Shown here: positions 48,990 to 58,544 of the stretch, in pieces
Position numbering within the stretch: position 1 is the first letter of the stretch
Layout: every line of letters begins with the position of its first letter
Source: Candidatus Albibeggiatoa sp. nov. NOAA
GTDB lineage: Bacteria > Pseudomonadota > Gammaproteobacteria > Beggiatoales > Beggiatoaceae
Direction of reading: 5' to 3'
DNA: 64,000 nt
Assembly (NCBI GenBank): GCA_025800385.1
Contig: JAOXRS010000152.1
Span: 62,001 to 126,000 of the forward strand
Program-made: the position numbers and the translations under genes
The notes under the pieces: model-generated
Told to the model about the DNA's origin: nothing
The model's input: only the letters and a program-made list of their open reading frames with translations
Database searches by the model: none

Positions 48990-50000
48990 ATGAGCATTCC
49001 TATTATTGCGTTTTTTAACAACAAAGGTGGCGTAGGCAAAACATCACTGGTTTATCATTTAGCGTGGATGTATCACGAACTCGGTTTAAGAGTGATTGCC
49101 GCTGATTTAGACCCACAAGCCAACTTAACCGCTGCTTTTTTAGAAGAAGAACGCTTAGAAGAAATCTGGCTACTGAATAACCAGCCCAATACCATTTACC
49201 GTTGTGTACAACCCTTAGTCCGTGGTGTCGGTGATATTGCAACACCCCAATTAGAAGACGTGCGCCCCGGACTATCATTACTTGTCGGGGATTTATTTCT
49301 GTCAGGTTTTGAAGGCAATTTATCCACTGAATGGCCGGGGTGTATGGATAGAAAAGAGTTGTCATTTCGGATGACTTCGGCTTTTTGGCGGTTGTTACAA
49401 CGATCAATTGCCAGTTATTCGCCCAATGTTGTCTTACTCGATTTAGGCCCTAATTTAGGTGCAATTAACCGTGCGGCAATGATTGCCTCAGATTATGTGG
49501 TTGTACCATTATCGCCTGATTTATTCTCATTACAAGGTTTACAAAACTTAGGCCCTACCTTGCGTCGCTGGCGTTTAGAATGGCACGAGCGAGAAAAAAA
49601 GAACCCAAGCCAAGATTTAAAATTACCAACAGCTAAAATGCAGCCCGTGGGTTATGTGGTGTTGCAACATCTACAACATTCTTCGCGCCCTGATAAACCA
49701 GCAAAAGCCTATCAACGTTGGATTGATCGGATTCCAAATACATATCGACGCACAATTTTAGATATGCCAGAAACAGAACAAGGTATTGCTGATGATGTGT
49801 ATTGCTTAGCTTTAGTCAAACATTACAAGAGTTTGATGCCATTAGCACAGGCAGCGCATAAGCCGATTTTTCAATTGACTTCGGCAGATGGTGCAGTGGG
49901 GGGAAGTATTCAGGCCGCTCAAAATGCGTATCAAGATTTTGAACAGTTAGCAAGAAAGATTGCTCGCAATTGCAAAGCATACAAAAAGAATAAAAATTAA
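48990..50000 (+). CDS. Orphan ParA-family ATPase
   Basis: 336 residues. The deviant Walker A NNKGGVGKTSL, the switch segment ADLDPQANLT and the motif VLLDLGPNLGAINRAAM with AMIASDYVVVPLSPD are all intact. It ends with a basic segment. No ParB or centromere-like repeat is next to it, so it is unlikely to be a plasmid or chromosome partition pair. It may position another cargo (chemotaxis arrays, carboxysomes, other complexes); no evidence favours one. Divergent from wrbA. Confidence 0.88.
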   Translation: MSIPIIAFFNNKGGVGKTSLVYHLAWMYHELGLRVIAADLDPQANLTAAFLEEERLEEIWLLNNQPNTIYRCVQPLVRGVGDIATPQLEDVRPGLSLLVGDLFLSGFEGNLSTEWPGCMDRKELSFRMTSAFWRLLQRSIASYSPNVVLLDLGPNLGAINRAAMIASDYVVVPLSPDLFSLQGLQNLGPTLRRWRLEWHEREKKNPSQDLKLPTAKMQPVGYVVLQHLQHSSRPDKPAKAYQRWIDRIPNTYRRTILDMPETEQGIADDVYCLALVKHYKSLMPLAQAAHKPIFQLTSADGAVGGSIQAAQNAYQDFEQLARKIARNCKAYKKNKN

Positions 50001-50022
50001 CAATACATCTAAGATGTTATCT

Positions 50023-50063
50023 CTCATTCCCTAAATCAAATGGTTGAAGCTAGGGAATAAGAG
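50023..50063. terminator. Stem-loop between parA and sodB
   Basis: ATTCCCTA (50026-50033) and TAGGGAAT (50051-50058) form a perfect 8-bp stem, extended by CTC/GAG after a two-base bulge. It separates convergent genes and lacks a T-tract. Confidence 0.5.
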
Positions 50064-50073
50064 CAACTAGCAA

Positions 50074-50658
50074 TTAAGCTTCGAAGTTTTGCGCTACGAA
50101 TTCCCAATTTACTAAGTTCCAGAAACCTTCTAAGTAAGCTGGACGCGCATTACGGTAATCAACATAGTAAGCATGTTCCCACACGTCACAGGTTAATAAT
50201 GCTACTTTGCCTTCAGTCATTGGTGTGCCTGCATTACTTGTGCTCATTAATTCTAAGCCACCGTCTTCATTTTTCACTAACCAGCCCCAGCCAGAACCGA
50301 AAGTTGTCACAGATGTCTTTGTGAATGCTTCTTTAAATTCAGCAAAAGAACCAAATGCACTGTTAATCGCAGCCGCTAATGCGCCAGTAGGTTCACCACC
50401 ACCGTTAGGGCTTAAGCAGTTCCAGTAGAATGTGTGATTCCATACTTGGGCAGCATTGTTGAATACACCACCAGCAGGTGCTTTCTTGATAATTTCTTCT
50501 AAAGATAAACCTTCGTACTCAGTACCAGGTACTAAGTTGTTTAAATTTGTAACGTAAGTTTGATGATGCTTGCCGTGATGGAATTCCAAAGTTTCTTGAG
50601 AAATGTGTGGAGCTAAAGCGTCAATTGCATAAGGTAAAGCAGGTAATTCAAAAGCCAT
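50074..50658 (-). CDS. sodB: Iron superoxide dismutase
   Basis: 194 residues from the ATG at 50658, preceded by AAAGGAT. Metal ligands: His27 (EFHHGKHH), His in WNHTFYW, Asp in CDVWEHAYY and the following His. The Fe-type marker [13 protein letters not shown] is present. Cytosolic. The 364-bp divergent region shared with the Crp/Fnr regulator contains a 9-bp inverted repeat at 50707-50735 close to this start, a possible control site. Confidence 0.96.
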   Translation of the reverse strand: MAFELPALPYAIDALAPHISQETLEFHHGKHHQTYVTNLNNLVPGTEYEGLSLEEIIKKAPAGGVFNNAAQVWNHTFYWNCLSPNGGGEPTGALAAAINSAFGSFAEFKEAFTKTSVTTFGSGWGWLVKNEDGGLELMSTSNAGTPMTEGKVALLTCDVWEHAYYVDYRNARPAYLEGFWNLVNWEFVAQNFEA

Positions 50659-50706
50659 GAAAAACATCCTTTCGAGGTTAATGGGAATTCGGGATTAATA
50701 TCAAAA

Positions 50707-50735
50707 CTTTGTATTTGTCAGTCAGCAATACAAAG
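50707..50735. promoter_or_regulatory. 9-bp inverted repeat upstream of sodB
   Basis: CTTTGTATT at 50707-50715 and AATACAAAG at 50727-50735 with an 11-base gap. It lies 49 bp before the sodB start. It could be an mRNA leader hairpin or a repressor site. It does not match the Fur box or the FNR box (TTGAT-N4-ATCAA). Confidence 0.45.
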
Positions 50736-50988
50736 CCATTGTCTGATTTTGGTATGACGATGTTATTTTTCAATAAGGAAGTCGTATAAATATATATTTT
50801 TTTCTTATCGACACATCGAGTTTACTAATAAAAGTGCTGACCATATTAAAATTGTGAAATATATGTTCGTTTAAAAATTTCAATATCTTGTCAAAACTTT
50901 AACCACAAATTTAACTATTGATGCTATTTGGTAAAATTTGCATTCATTTTCCTTCAAAAAAGCCACAAATACATTTACAATGTACTTA

Positions 50989-51002
50989 TTAACTTAAGTT
51001 AA
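50989..51002. promoter_or_regulatory. Perfect 14-bp palindrome before the Crp/Fnr gene
   Basis: TTAACTTAAGTTAA, reading the same on both strands, 20 bp before the start codon. Position and symmetry fit an autoregulatory operator. Confidence 0.4.
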
Positions 51003-51022
51003 AGCCGTTTTATCCAAAATCC

Positions 51023-51769
51023 ATGAGAAAACCAACCACATTGACCTCCTGTTCGATGTGCCCTGTGCGCCAATTGAACATTTTTAAACAACTGCCTAGC
51101 GAACTTGTAAACGCGATTGAAAACTATCGTACTGAGCAAATTACGCTACCTGCTAAAACTTTCCTATACAAACAAGGTGAAGAACACACCAATACCTATA
51201 CTTTATTTTCTGGTTGGGTGATGTTGTATAAAACCCTAGATAATGGCAGCCGCCAAATTTTGCGTTATGCCTTACCGGGGGATTTCCTCAGCTTTCAAGC
51301 CGATTTAAACAGCCCGATCAATCACTCTGCACAAGCTCTAACTGAATGTAGCTTCTGTGTTTTTCCGCGTCAAAGTATTTTACAAATGTTTGACCAACAT
51401 CCTGAGCTGGCTTCACAAATTGCGTGGATTACAGCGCGAGATATGAGCTTAAGTCATGAATATTTAGTCAATATTGGACGTAAGAATGCAAAAGAGCGTA
51501 TGGCTTATTTGTTCCTTGATTTATATCACCGTCTCTGTACCCAGATGGAACATCAAGAGCAGACGATTCCTTTTCCCATGACACAAGAGGATATTGCTGA
51601 TACGATAGGCCTGACCTTAGTACATGTGAATCGAACTTTGCGTAGTTTACGAGAAGAAGGTTTAATCAGATTAGCGCATCACAGGCTTACTATTTTAGAC
51701 TATCCTACTTTAGCGGAATTGGCTGGTTTTACACGTCCAGCAGATTCGCAGCCACAACCATTATTGTAA
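51023..51769 (+). CDS. Crp/Fnr-family transcription regulator with two CxxC pairs
   Basis: 248 residues. An N-terminal cNMP-like sensor fold (about 20-145), a long dimer helix (about 145-165) and a winged HTH (about 175-225) with the recognition segment TQEDIADTIGLTLVHVNRTLRSL. It carries Cys10/Cys13 near the start and Cys109/Cys112. The latter lie where FNR has its fourth cluster ligand (Cys122). FNR itself uses a different N-terminal spacing (three Cys), so an Fe-S cluster or a disulfide switch is possible but unproven. The cAMP-contacting residues of CRP are not evident. It is divergent from sodB and 6 bp from the thioesterase gene. Confidence 0.88.
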   Translation: MRKPTTLTSCSMCPVRQLNIFKQLPSELVNAIENYRTEQITLPAKTFLYKQGEEHTNTYTLFSGWVMLYKTLDNGSRQILRYALPGDFLSFQADLNSPINHSAQALTECSFCVFPRQSILQMFDQHPELASQIAWITARDMSLSHEYLVNIGRKNAKERMAYLFLDLYHRLCTQMEHQEQTIPFPMTQEDIADTIGLTLVHVNRTLRSLREEGLIRLAHHRLTILDYPTLAELAGFTRPADSQPQPLL

Positions 51770-51775
51770 AAATAC

Positions 51776-52261
51776 ATGACTGATTTAAATCAAACCCAAG
51801 AGCGAGAAGCATTAGACCAATTACTAAACCGTTTATTAGGTGCATTTGAGGAAAAGATGCCTTTTAATAAGTTACTTGGTTTAAAAATCGAAAGCTTGCA
51901 TTTAGAAGAAGTGCGATTGCGAATTGATATGCGTGACGAGCTGATCGGTAACTTTGTGCATGGTATTTTACATGGTGGGGTTATTGCCTCAGTTTTAGAC
52001 GTAGCAGGCGGGATGATTGCGATTGCAAATGCTTTTCATACCAAACCACAGTTGACTGAAGCAGAGCGTATGCAAGGGATTGATAAATCAGGCACAATTG
52101 ATATGCGAGTTGATTATTTGCGACCGGGGCGTGGAGAGTATTTTATTGCTACAGCACAAGTGTTACGTAGCGGGCGCAAAGTCTCTGTAACACGAATGGA
52201 ATTGCATAATAATGAAGGCGTGCTCATTGCTGTGGGTACAGGCAGTTATATTGTTGGTTAA
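51776..52261 (+). CDS. Hotdog-fold thioesterase (PaaI-like)
   Basis: 161 residues, a single hotdog domain. The signature NFVHGILHGGVIASVLDVAGGMIA is typical of PaaI/YbgC-like acyl-CoA thioesterases with an active-site Asp. DMRVDYLRPGRGEYF forms the second half. Substrate not known. It starts 6 bp after the Crp/Fnr gene, so both are likely on one transcript. Confidence 0.88.
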   Translation: MTDLNQTQEREALDQLLNRLLGAFEEKMPFNKLLGLKIESLHLEEVRLRIDMRDELIGNFVHGILHGGVIASVLDVAGGMIAIANAFHTKPQLTEAERMQGIDKSGTIDMRVDYLRPGRGEYFIATAQVLRSGRKVSVTRMELHNNEGVLIAVGTGSYIVG

Positions 52262-52278
52262 GTTAACTTCTTACGAAA

Positions 52279-52317
52279 TTAAAGCTTTAGACATCATCTT
52301 AACGTCCAAAGCTTTAA
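52279..52317. terminator. Bidirectional stem-loop between thioesterase and SUMF1 genes
   Basis: TTAAAGCTTT (52279-52288) and AAAGCTTTAA (52308-52317) form a perfect 10-bp inverted repeat; GAC/GTC extends it inward after a mismatch. It lies between convergent genes. Confidence 0.55.
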
Positions 52318-52330
52318 CCTTTCATTCAAG

Positions 52331-53974
52331 CTAATCCCCTAAACGCACTACCCGAAAGCCCAACGTATCCATACGTGTTCTTGGGCTATAGTTGTGACGC
52401 TTAGTCATACGTAAGCTGTTTTCATATGTACGATAAGAGCTACCACGAACGATACGACGAGAGCAATCGCCCCCTTCCCATATTTGACCATGAGATGGTG
52501 CACCACGATAACTTGGTCGGAAGCATGTCATTGTCCATTCCATCACATTGCCAATCGTATCATGCAGCCCAAAATTATTGCTGGGGAAGCTACCTACAGG
52601 CGCAGTCTGTTTCGCATCCCATTGGCTACCACAAACTGCACAATTGGCTTTGTTACGTCCTAAATCCCTCCCCCACCAATAAGGTGTATTCACACCTGCA
52701 GCAGCGGCATATTCCCATTCACGTTCACTAGGCAGACGATAAGTCTTACCTGTCTGTTCTGTTAGCCATTTTGTATAATCCACTGCATCATGCCAACTGA
52801 TGTTAATCACAGGGCGTTTACCTCTGCCCCAACCTTTATCGCTGGGTAATTTACGATTAGTATTAGATGCAAAAGCATCATACTCATCAAAAGTGACTTC
52901 ATAGCGGCTGATTGAAAAGCTTTGTAAACTCACGTCTGTTTGAGGACGTTCCTCTTGATAAGGTAACGTATTTTTAACACCTAATAAGAAACTCCCCTCA
53001 GGTAACTTCAACATTGTCGGGCCAAAACCACCTCGCTTGAGATTATCCCGAAACACAGCCAAAGGTTTTACTCTAGGCTTAGGTAACTGTTTTGGTGCTT
53101 CTGGCTTAGGATTCGATTCAATTTGAGTGATGGTCGGGCGAGGTTGTGCTAGAGGTTGCTGTACAACAGGTGGATGTTTTAAATCCCCAATAAAACTATC
53201 AAAGATAGGTGTTGTAACTGCGAGCACTACGACAATAGCGACCAGCAGCAAAGTAACGCCAGCTCCAATTAAAATACTCACAAGCCCATTCGTTCCCGAA
53301 CGTCTCAGTTTTCCAAGCGTTTTATCTCGTTCTAATTGCTGCTGACGCTCCATCATCGCGCGGGCACTATCACGCTGTAAACGCAATAATTCTGCATCTT
53401 TCTGAGCTTGAGCACGTGCAGAGTCCAGTTCTTTTTTCAGCCGTAAATGCTCATCTTCTTTTTGCTTGATGCGACGGGCTAACTCTTGCTGTAGCTTTTC
53501 ATCGCTTTCACGCCGCTCTCGAGCAGATTTTTCAGCTTGGCTTTTAAGACGGGCTAGTTCACGTTTCGCTCTGGCAAGTTGATCGATTTGTTCACGGGTT
53601 TTGCGTTGAGCAGCCTCAATACGACCAATTCGTGATTCTAATTCAATCTTTTCTGCTTCTGCACGACGTAATTCTTCTTCAGAAGCTAAAGGCACGCCAT
53701 CAGCCGTTGCAAGCACTGATGTTTTCCTTTTCGGGGCTGTTGTTTTATCCGTGGCAGGTTTACGTGCTTCTTTACTGCTTTGCTCTCTATCTCTAGCTTG
53801 TAATTTGGTAATGGCTGTCTGTAACGCGCTAATTTGCGAAACAAGTTTTTCTGCTTCAGTTGCTTTTCGCGCAGCCTCTTCGGTACTGTCTGCGCTTTTT
53901 GCCTCTGCTTGCAGCTTGTTATATCGCTTAATTAATTTCTGCGCTTCAGCTTTAGCCTGAACTATTGAAGACAC
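52331..53974 (-). CDS. Membrane-anchored coiled-coil protein with SUMF1 (FGE-sulfatase) domain
   Basis: 547 residues, GTG start. The first 220 residues are charged coiled coil (AEKIELESRIGRIEAAQRKTREQIDQ...). One membrane helix lies at about 235-258 (LVSILIGAGVTLLLVAIVVVLAV), then a Pro-rich linker and a SUMF1 domain (about 310-547). That domain has MLKLPEGSFLLG, ISRYEVTFDEYDAFA, VINISWHDAVDYTKWL, YRLPSEREWEYAA, GLHDTIGNVMEW and TLGFRVVR. The two catalytic Cys of true formylglycine-generating enzymes, near the C-terminus, are absent, so it is probably a binding rather than a sulfatase-activating domain. The coiled coil would be cytosolic and the SUMF1 part periplasmic. Function unknown. Confidence 0.8.
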   Translation of the reverse strand: MSSIVQAKAEAQKLIKRYNKLQAEAKSADSTEEAARKATEAEKLVSQISALQTAITKLQARDREQSSKEARKPATDKTTAPKRKTSVLATADGVPLASEEELRRAEAEKIELESRIGRIEAAQRKTREQIDQLARAKRELARLKSQAEKSARERRESDEKLQQELARRIKQKEDEHLRLKKELDSARAQAQKDAELLRLQRDSARAMMERQQQLERDKTLGKLRRSGTNGLVSILIGAGVTLLLVAIVVVLAVTTPIFDSFIGDLKHPPVVQQPLAQPRPTITQIESNPKPEAPKQLPKPRVKPLAVFRDNLKRGGFGPTMLKLPEGSFLLGVKNTLPYQEERPQTDVSLQSFSISRYEVTFDEYDAFASNTNRKLPSDKGWGRGKRPVINISWHDAVDYTKWLTEQTGKTYRLPSEREWEYAAAAGVNTPYWWGRDLGRNKANCAVCGSQWDAKQTAPVGSFPSNNFGLHDTIGNVMEWTMTCFRPSYRGAPSHGQIWEGGDCSRRIVRGSSYRTYENSLRMTKRHNYSPRTRMDTLGFRVVRLGD

Positions 53975-54219
53975 AATGCTATCTCACAATGACTTTCTTG
54001 GACTACAGGATAACCTATAATGAATGGCCTATTTTCACATAAATAATATCGGTTTAAAAATTTTTCTAAATACATATGGCATCAAATAATGTGAACTGGC
54101 AATGTTTAATTTTTTATTATTACTGATAATAAAAACCCTAACCACACTACGATATATACAGATAAAGCCTAAAAATTCAAGCTCATAAGATATGATGTTT
54201 ATATATCAGACTCAAAATA

Positions 54220-55035
54220 TCATAAATTTCGAATACACTGATGTTCTCGAGCAGGAAATTTTTGATGTAGTGTAGTTAAGTTTTGGGTATCAATATCTGC
54301 ACAAACGACACCAACACCTTGCTTTAATCGTGTTATCACACTGCCCCAAGGATCAACAATCATACTATCACCATATGTTTGCCGCTCATTTGCATGTGTA
54401 CCACTTTGATTAGCAGCAATGACATAACATAAATTTTCAATGGCACGTGCTCTTAGTAATACTTCCCAATGCGCTTTACCTGTTGTTGCAGTAAATGCAG
54501 CAGGTATCGCAATCAATTCCACATTTTTTGCTAACATGCTTCTGAATAGCTCAGGAAAACGCAAATCATAACAAATAGCCAGCCCTAAATTACCAAATGG
54601 TGTATTTACGACTACAACCTGTTGACCTGCCGCAATAGTACTGGACTCTTGATAACGTTCTTGTGATCCTACTAATACATCAAATAAATGCATTTTATCA
54701 TAACGGACTACACACTGCCCTGTATTATCAAATAATAAACAAGCAGAATATACTTTGTTAGCATGATCGCTACTGATCGCAACTGTACCACCCACAATCC
54801 ATATATTATTGAGTTTGGCCTGCTGAGACAAAAAGTCCTGAATCTCACCTTGTCCCATTGGTTCTTGGATTTGTAGCATATCGGCTTGGTGTTGACCCAT
54901 TTGGGCAAAATTTTCTGGCAATACGGCAAGTTTCGCGCCCATTTCTGCAGCAGTATGAATTAATTCAGCCGCTTTTTGTAAGTTTTTAGAAACATGACTA
55001 TCTGAGGTCATTTGTATTGTTGCAATACGGTGCAT
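54220..55035 (-). CDS. Carbon-nitrogen hydrolase (nitrilase family, Nit1-like)
   Basis: 271 residues. The catalytic Glu41 (VLPENF), Lys (RYDKMHLFD) and Cys (ICYDLRFPEL) triad is complete. Other segments such as VPAAFTATTGKAHWEVLLRARAIEN-like IPAAFTATTG and IVDPWG are characteristic of the Nit1/NitFhit branch. That branch hydrolyses deaminated glutathione. It stands alone, with 245 and 390 bp gaps on either side. Confidence 0.92.
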   Translation of the reverse strand: MHRIATIQMTSDSHVSKNLQKAAELIHTAAEMGAKLAVLPENFAQMGQHQADMLQIQEPMGQGEIQDFLSQQAKLNNIWIVGGTVAISSDHANKVYSACLLFDNTGQCVVRYDKMHLFDVLVGSQERYQESSTIAAGQQVVVVNTPFGNLGLAICYDLRFPELFRSMLAKNVELIAIPAAFTATTGKAHWEVLLRARAIENLCYVIAANQSGTHANERQTYGDSMIVDPWGSVITRLKQGVGVVCADIDTQNLTTLHQKFPAREHQCIRNL

Positions 55036-55425
55036 GGTAAATTCTTTATTGAGTTACATGTCATAATATAGACAATGGCAGAATATTTGCCAGTCAGAAA
55101 TATGAACGTGATATATGCTTACAGACTGCCAATATAAAGTGAAGATAGCAATTATTTTACTGATATTATCAATGCTATTTCGGCGATATATATTGCCATC
55201 ATCATCACTATTTTTAAAATAGTTGCTTTTATGCTTTATAATATGATTATCTGGCTTAATGCAATAAACTCGTAAAATGAAGCCTTAATAGTTTCTAAAT
55301 CTCATACTATTTTAAGATTGAAAAATCAATAGTTCTGGTATAGGGTAAGAATAAGACCTTAGGCCACGAACACAATGATTTAAACTCGCTAATAACTCAC
55401 ATAACCCCAATGGAGACCAGAACTT
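55036..55425. other. 390-bp divergent gap between nitrilase and TolC-like genes
   Basis: Several weak dyads (for example ATAGCA and TGCTAT at about 55145-55175) but no gene or clear promoter pair. GGAGA a few bases before 55426 serves the TolC-like gene. Confidence 0.5.
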
Positions 55426-57039
55426 ATGTACTGGAAGATAAGCAAATGGCAAGTGACGGCTAGTACGCTATTATTATTACCTACACTAGGTGTGGCTGAA
55501 CCAAAGGCAGAATGGTCTGGGGGTTCTTTAGGTTTAATGGATGCTGCTCAACTTACGATTAAAAATTCCCCCAAAATTTTATTACAAACCCTTGCCGTTG
55601 ATGCAGCAAAAGCGGGTGAGCAAATTCAAGCAGGTGCATTCGACTGGACAACGTATGCAACTATTGGTGGTGGGCAAGAGCGCATTCCTCGTTTCGAAAA
55701 ACCTCATCAAAAGCAAGTACCAACAGGGGCGCGTTTAGATCACGACTTGTTCAAGGCAACCGCGGGTATTTCAAAATTATTTAGAAATGGTATGGTTTCT
55801 AACTTTTCAGTCAACATGGTTAAAAATGATCCTTATTTGACTGATATAAATCCTGCCCTTAACTTTGACAATGCAAGAACTATTAACACTTCTACAGTAA
55901 AGTTCACTTTAAAAGTACCTTTCTTAAAAGGGGCAGGTACAGTTTCAGCCAATGCCAATGAAAAAGCCGCTCAATTAAATCGTAAAGCAGCTGAAAGCAC
56001 ATTTGAACATTTTGTCACCAGTACGTTATTAAGCACCGTGCAAGCCTATTGGAATTACAAAGCGGCACAAGTTAACTTAAAAGTACAAACTGACTCTAAA
56101 GAGCGCGTCACTAAAATTATCAATCGTGTTGAAGACGTGGTGTCTAAGCAATCAAACCCAAGTCAATACGAGCCAGATTTACAACGTTTATATGCGTATT
56201 TAGCAGACAAAAAGCGCAATTTGTCAGAAGCTGAAGAAATGTTAAATAGCAATCGTAACGCGTTGGCAACAAGCTTGGGTATTCCAGCCGCACAAGCTGG
56301 TCAAATTGGTTTTGCCGAAGAAACATTTTCAGATAACTGGGTAGATGTTGCTAAGCGTTTTGATAAAACATTTATGCAAGATTACTTATCTGGTTTAGCG
56401 TTACAAAATCGTTTGGATTTAAAAGCCTCTGAACTAAAACATGAAGCCAGTGCAACTAAACTTGCTAAAGCACGTAAAGATTTACTACCTTCATTAGATT
56501 TAAATTTAACTGCTGCATCTCGAGGCTTAGAGTTTGGTAGTGATGCAGATGCTTATTTCAGCTCATTACACGAAAGAACGGAAGGCTATGATGCAACAGC
56601 TTATTTATCATTTAGATACCAATTAGGTAATAATCGTGCAAAAGGTAGCTTATTAGCTGCGAAAACTGCACATCAACGTACTTTGATCTCATTTAACGAG
56701 TTAAAGCGTAAAATCAAATTACAAATGAATACGTCAGTTGGTACATTAGAGCGTGCTTTAAAACAAGTAGAAGATGCCAAACAATCTGCTGATTTGTACG
56801 AAAAATCATTCTTAGGTTTCAAAGGCTCAATTACGGATAACTTAAAAACCGATGTTGTGTTCCAAATTATGGATACAGAAACCAAGTTGATTGAAGCAAA
56901 AGCGGATTACGTATCAGCGTTATTTGGCTTAGCCAATACGATTGCAAGTTTACGTTTCCAAACAGGTACGTTAGTGAATGCAAATGATGATATTCAACAA
57001 ATTTCATTACAAGATGTAACCACTTTACCTGAGCTATAA
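55426..57039 (+). CDS. TolC-family outer membrane efflux protein
   Basis: 537 residues. The signal peptide ends GVAEP. The rest is the duplicated outer-membrane-efflux fold: long helices (KAAQVNLKVQTDSKERVTKIINRVEDVV, and a second set around 430-490) and beta-strand segments (TYATIGGGQERIP, LDLNLTAASRGLEFG). It would form a trimeric channel through the outer membrane. No inner-membrane pump or adaptor gene is next to it, so the partner is elsewhere. It is convergent with murE. Confidence 0.85.
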   Translation: MYWKISKWQVTASTLLLLPTLGVAEPKAEWSGGSLGLMDAAQLTIKNSPKILLQTLAVDAAKAGEQIQAGAFDWTTYATIGGGQERIPRFEKPHQKQVPTGARLDHDLFKATAGISKLFRNGMVSNFSVNMVKNDPYLTDINPALNFDNARTINTSTVKFTLKVPFLKGAGTVSANANEKAAQLNRKAAESTFEHFVTSTLLSTVQAYWNYKAAQVNLKVQTDSKERVTKIINRVEDVVSKQSNPSQYEPDLQRLYAYLADKKRNLSEAEEMLNSNRNALATSLGIPAAQAGQIGFAEETFSDNWVDVAKRFDKTFMQDYLSGLALQNRLDLKASELKHEASATKLAKARKDLLPSLDLNLTAASRGLEFGSDADAYFSSLHERTEGYDATAYLSFRYQLGNNRAKGSLLAAKTAHQRTLISFNELKRKIKLQMNTSVGTLERALKQVEDAKQSADLYEKSFLGFKGSITDNLKTDVVFQIMDTETKLIEAKADYVSALFGLANTIASLRFQTGTLVNANDDIQQISLQDVTTLPEL

Positions 57040-57050
57040 AATAAGCTTAA

Positions 57051-57086
57051 GGAATGGTGTTAAATCAATCTGGTTTGCACCATTCC
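57051..57086. terminator. Bidirectional stem-loop between the TolC-like gene and murE
   Basis: GGAATGGTG (57051-57059) and CACCATTCC (57078-57086) form a perfect 9-bp stem with an 18-base loop, between convergent genes. No T-tract. Confidence 0.6.
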
Positions 57087-57092
57087 AATTAT

Positions 57093-58544
57093 CTATCTTA
57101 CCTGCATTGCTCCAAACACTTCTCTCACTTGTTCTTCATCACTGAAGTGTAAAAATGCATCTCCCACTTGTTGATAATCTTCATGACCTTTACCCGCAAT
57201 GACGACAATATCTTGCTGTTGGGCTTGGTCTATTGCTGTGTGAATTGCTTGTGCTCGGTCAGCAACGATTTGTAGATTATTATCAGATAATTGACAACCG
57301 CTTAAAATATCATCGATAATCGCTTGGGATGATTCATGGCGAGGATTGTCATCTGTTATCACGACTTTATCCGCAAACTGCTGTGCAATCTGTCCCATTT
57401 CAGGACGTTTGCCTTTATCTCGATCACCTCCACAACCAAACACACAATGCAGCTGTCCCGAACAGTGTTGGCGGCTGGCACGCAATACCTTTTCCAAAGC
57501 ATCAGGTGTATGTGCATAGTCAATAATGATTGTGGGTTGATTCGATTCAATTAAACATTGCATTCGACCTGCAACAGCTTGAAGTTTTTGCACTGCATCC
57601 AAAGCATCATCTAGTGTCATACCTTGATTTAATACAACAGATAAAGCAGCAAGTACATTGCGAATATTGAACTGTCCAAATAAATTCAGTTCAACTTGTC
57701 CTTGCCCCCAAGGTGTATGGATATGTAATGTGTAACCCTGTTGATGTTGCTGTACAATTTTTGCGTAAATATCGGCTGCTTCATCCATAATGCTATAGGT
57801 TAAATATCGCACATTTGTGGCTAAATGTTGTTGAATCGTTTTACATAAAGCATCATCTTGATTCACAATGGCAGTTTTCAAGCTATCCCATTGAAAAAGC
57901 TTAAGTTTAGCTGCTTGGTAAGCCTGCATGGTTTGATGATAATCTAAATGATCGCGGCTTAAGTTGGTGAAAACAGCAGTATCAAATTCAATCCCATTCA
58001 CGCGCCCTTGTACTAATGCATGGGAAGACACTTCCATTACCACATGCTGAATCGCTTGCTGTTTAAACTCAGCAAATAAAGCTTGTAAGCGAATTGCATC
58101 GGGCGTGGTATGTTGACCAGCTTGTAATTGCCCATAAACCCCATAACCTAATGTGCCTAATAAGCCGCAAGTTTGTGGTAATAGCTGCGCGACATAATGT
58201 GATACCGAGGTTTTACCATTTGTACCTGTAATACCAACAACTTGCATAGATTGACTGGGTTGGTTGTAAAAACGCGCGGCAATCGATCCCAGTTTTTGAC
58301 TTAAATTTGGTATATCAACATGACAAATTTTATCTTTTGTATATGTTTGAAACTCCGCTGCTTCACGTAAAATAGCGGCTGCTCCATTTTGGATGGCCAT
58401 GGGAATAAAACGCTCACCATGCACCTGTGTACCCGCCAACGCAAAAAAAACATCACCCGATTTCACTTGCCGACTATCTAATGTTAAACCTGAAATGTCA
58501 GGATCACATACTAAATCAGATTCAATTAATTGGCTGAGCTTCAT
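57093..58544 (-). CDS. murE: UDP-MurNAc-tripeptide synthetase (meso-DAP adding)
   Basis: MurE adds meso-diaminopimelate to UDP-MurNAc-L-Ala-D-Glu in the cytosol. 483 residues from the ATG at 58544 (a GTG at 58550 is equally possible). ATP-binding GITGTNGKTSVSHY, the carbamylated-Lys region and the DAP-selecting motif TDDNPRHE (DNPR, which distinguishes it from the Lys-adding enzymes) are present, with VIAGKGHEDYQ near the end. murF, mraY and the rest of the mra/dcw cluster do not adjoin it. Its start overlaps the end of the upstream kinase gene by 23 bp. Confidence 0.96.
   Translation of the reverse strand: MKLSQLIESDLVCDPDISGLTLDSRQVKSGDVFFALAGTQVHGERFIPMAIQNGAAAILREAAEFQTYTKDKICHVDIPNLSQKLGSIAARFYNQPSQSMQVVGITGTNGKTSVSHYVAQLLPQTCGLLGTLGYGVYGQLQAGQHTTPDAIRLQALFAEFKQQAIQHVVMEVSSHALVQGRVNGIEFDTAVFTNLSRDHLDYHQTMQAYQAAKLKLFQWDSLKTAIVNQDDALCKTIQQHLATNVRYLTYSIMDEAADIYAKIVQQHQQGYTLHIHTPWGQGQVELNLFGQFNIRNVLAALSVVLNQGMTLDDALDAVQKLQAVAGRMQCLIESNQPTIIIDYAHTPDALEKVLRASRQHCSGQLHCVFGCGGDRDKGKRPEMGQIAQQFADKVVITDDNPRHESSQAIIDDILSGCQLSDNNLQIVADRAQAIHTAIDQAQQQDIVVIAGKGHEDYQQVGDAFLHFSDEEQVREVFGAMQVR

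Larger units (their letters stand above)
50659..51022. other. Divergent control region between sodB and the Crp/Fnr-type regulator
   Basis: 364 bp, AT-rich, no gene. It holds two symmetrical sites: the inverted repeat CTTTGTATT/AATACAAAG at 50707-50735 near sodB, and the 14-base palindrome TTAACTTAAGTTAA at 50989-51002 near the regulator. Confidence 0.6.

Noticed and set aside
48990-50000. ParA as evidence of a plasmid or partition locus
   Set aside because: No parB or parS-like repeats nearby and the surroundings are chromosomal housekeeping genes.
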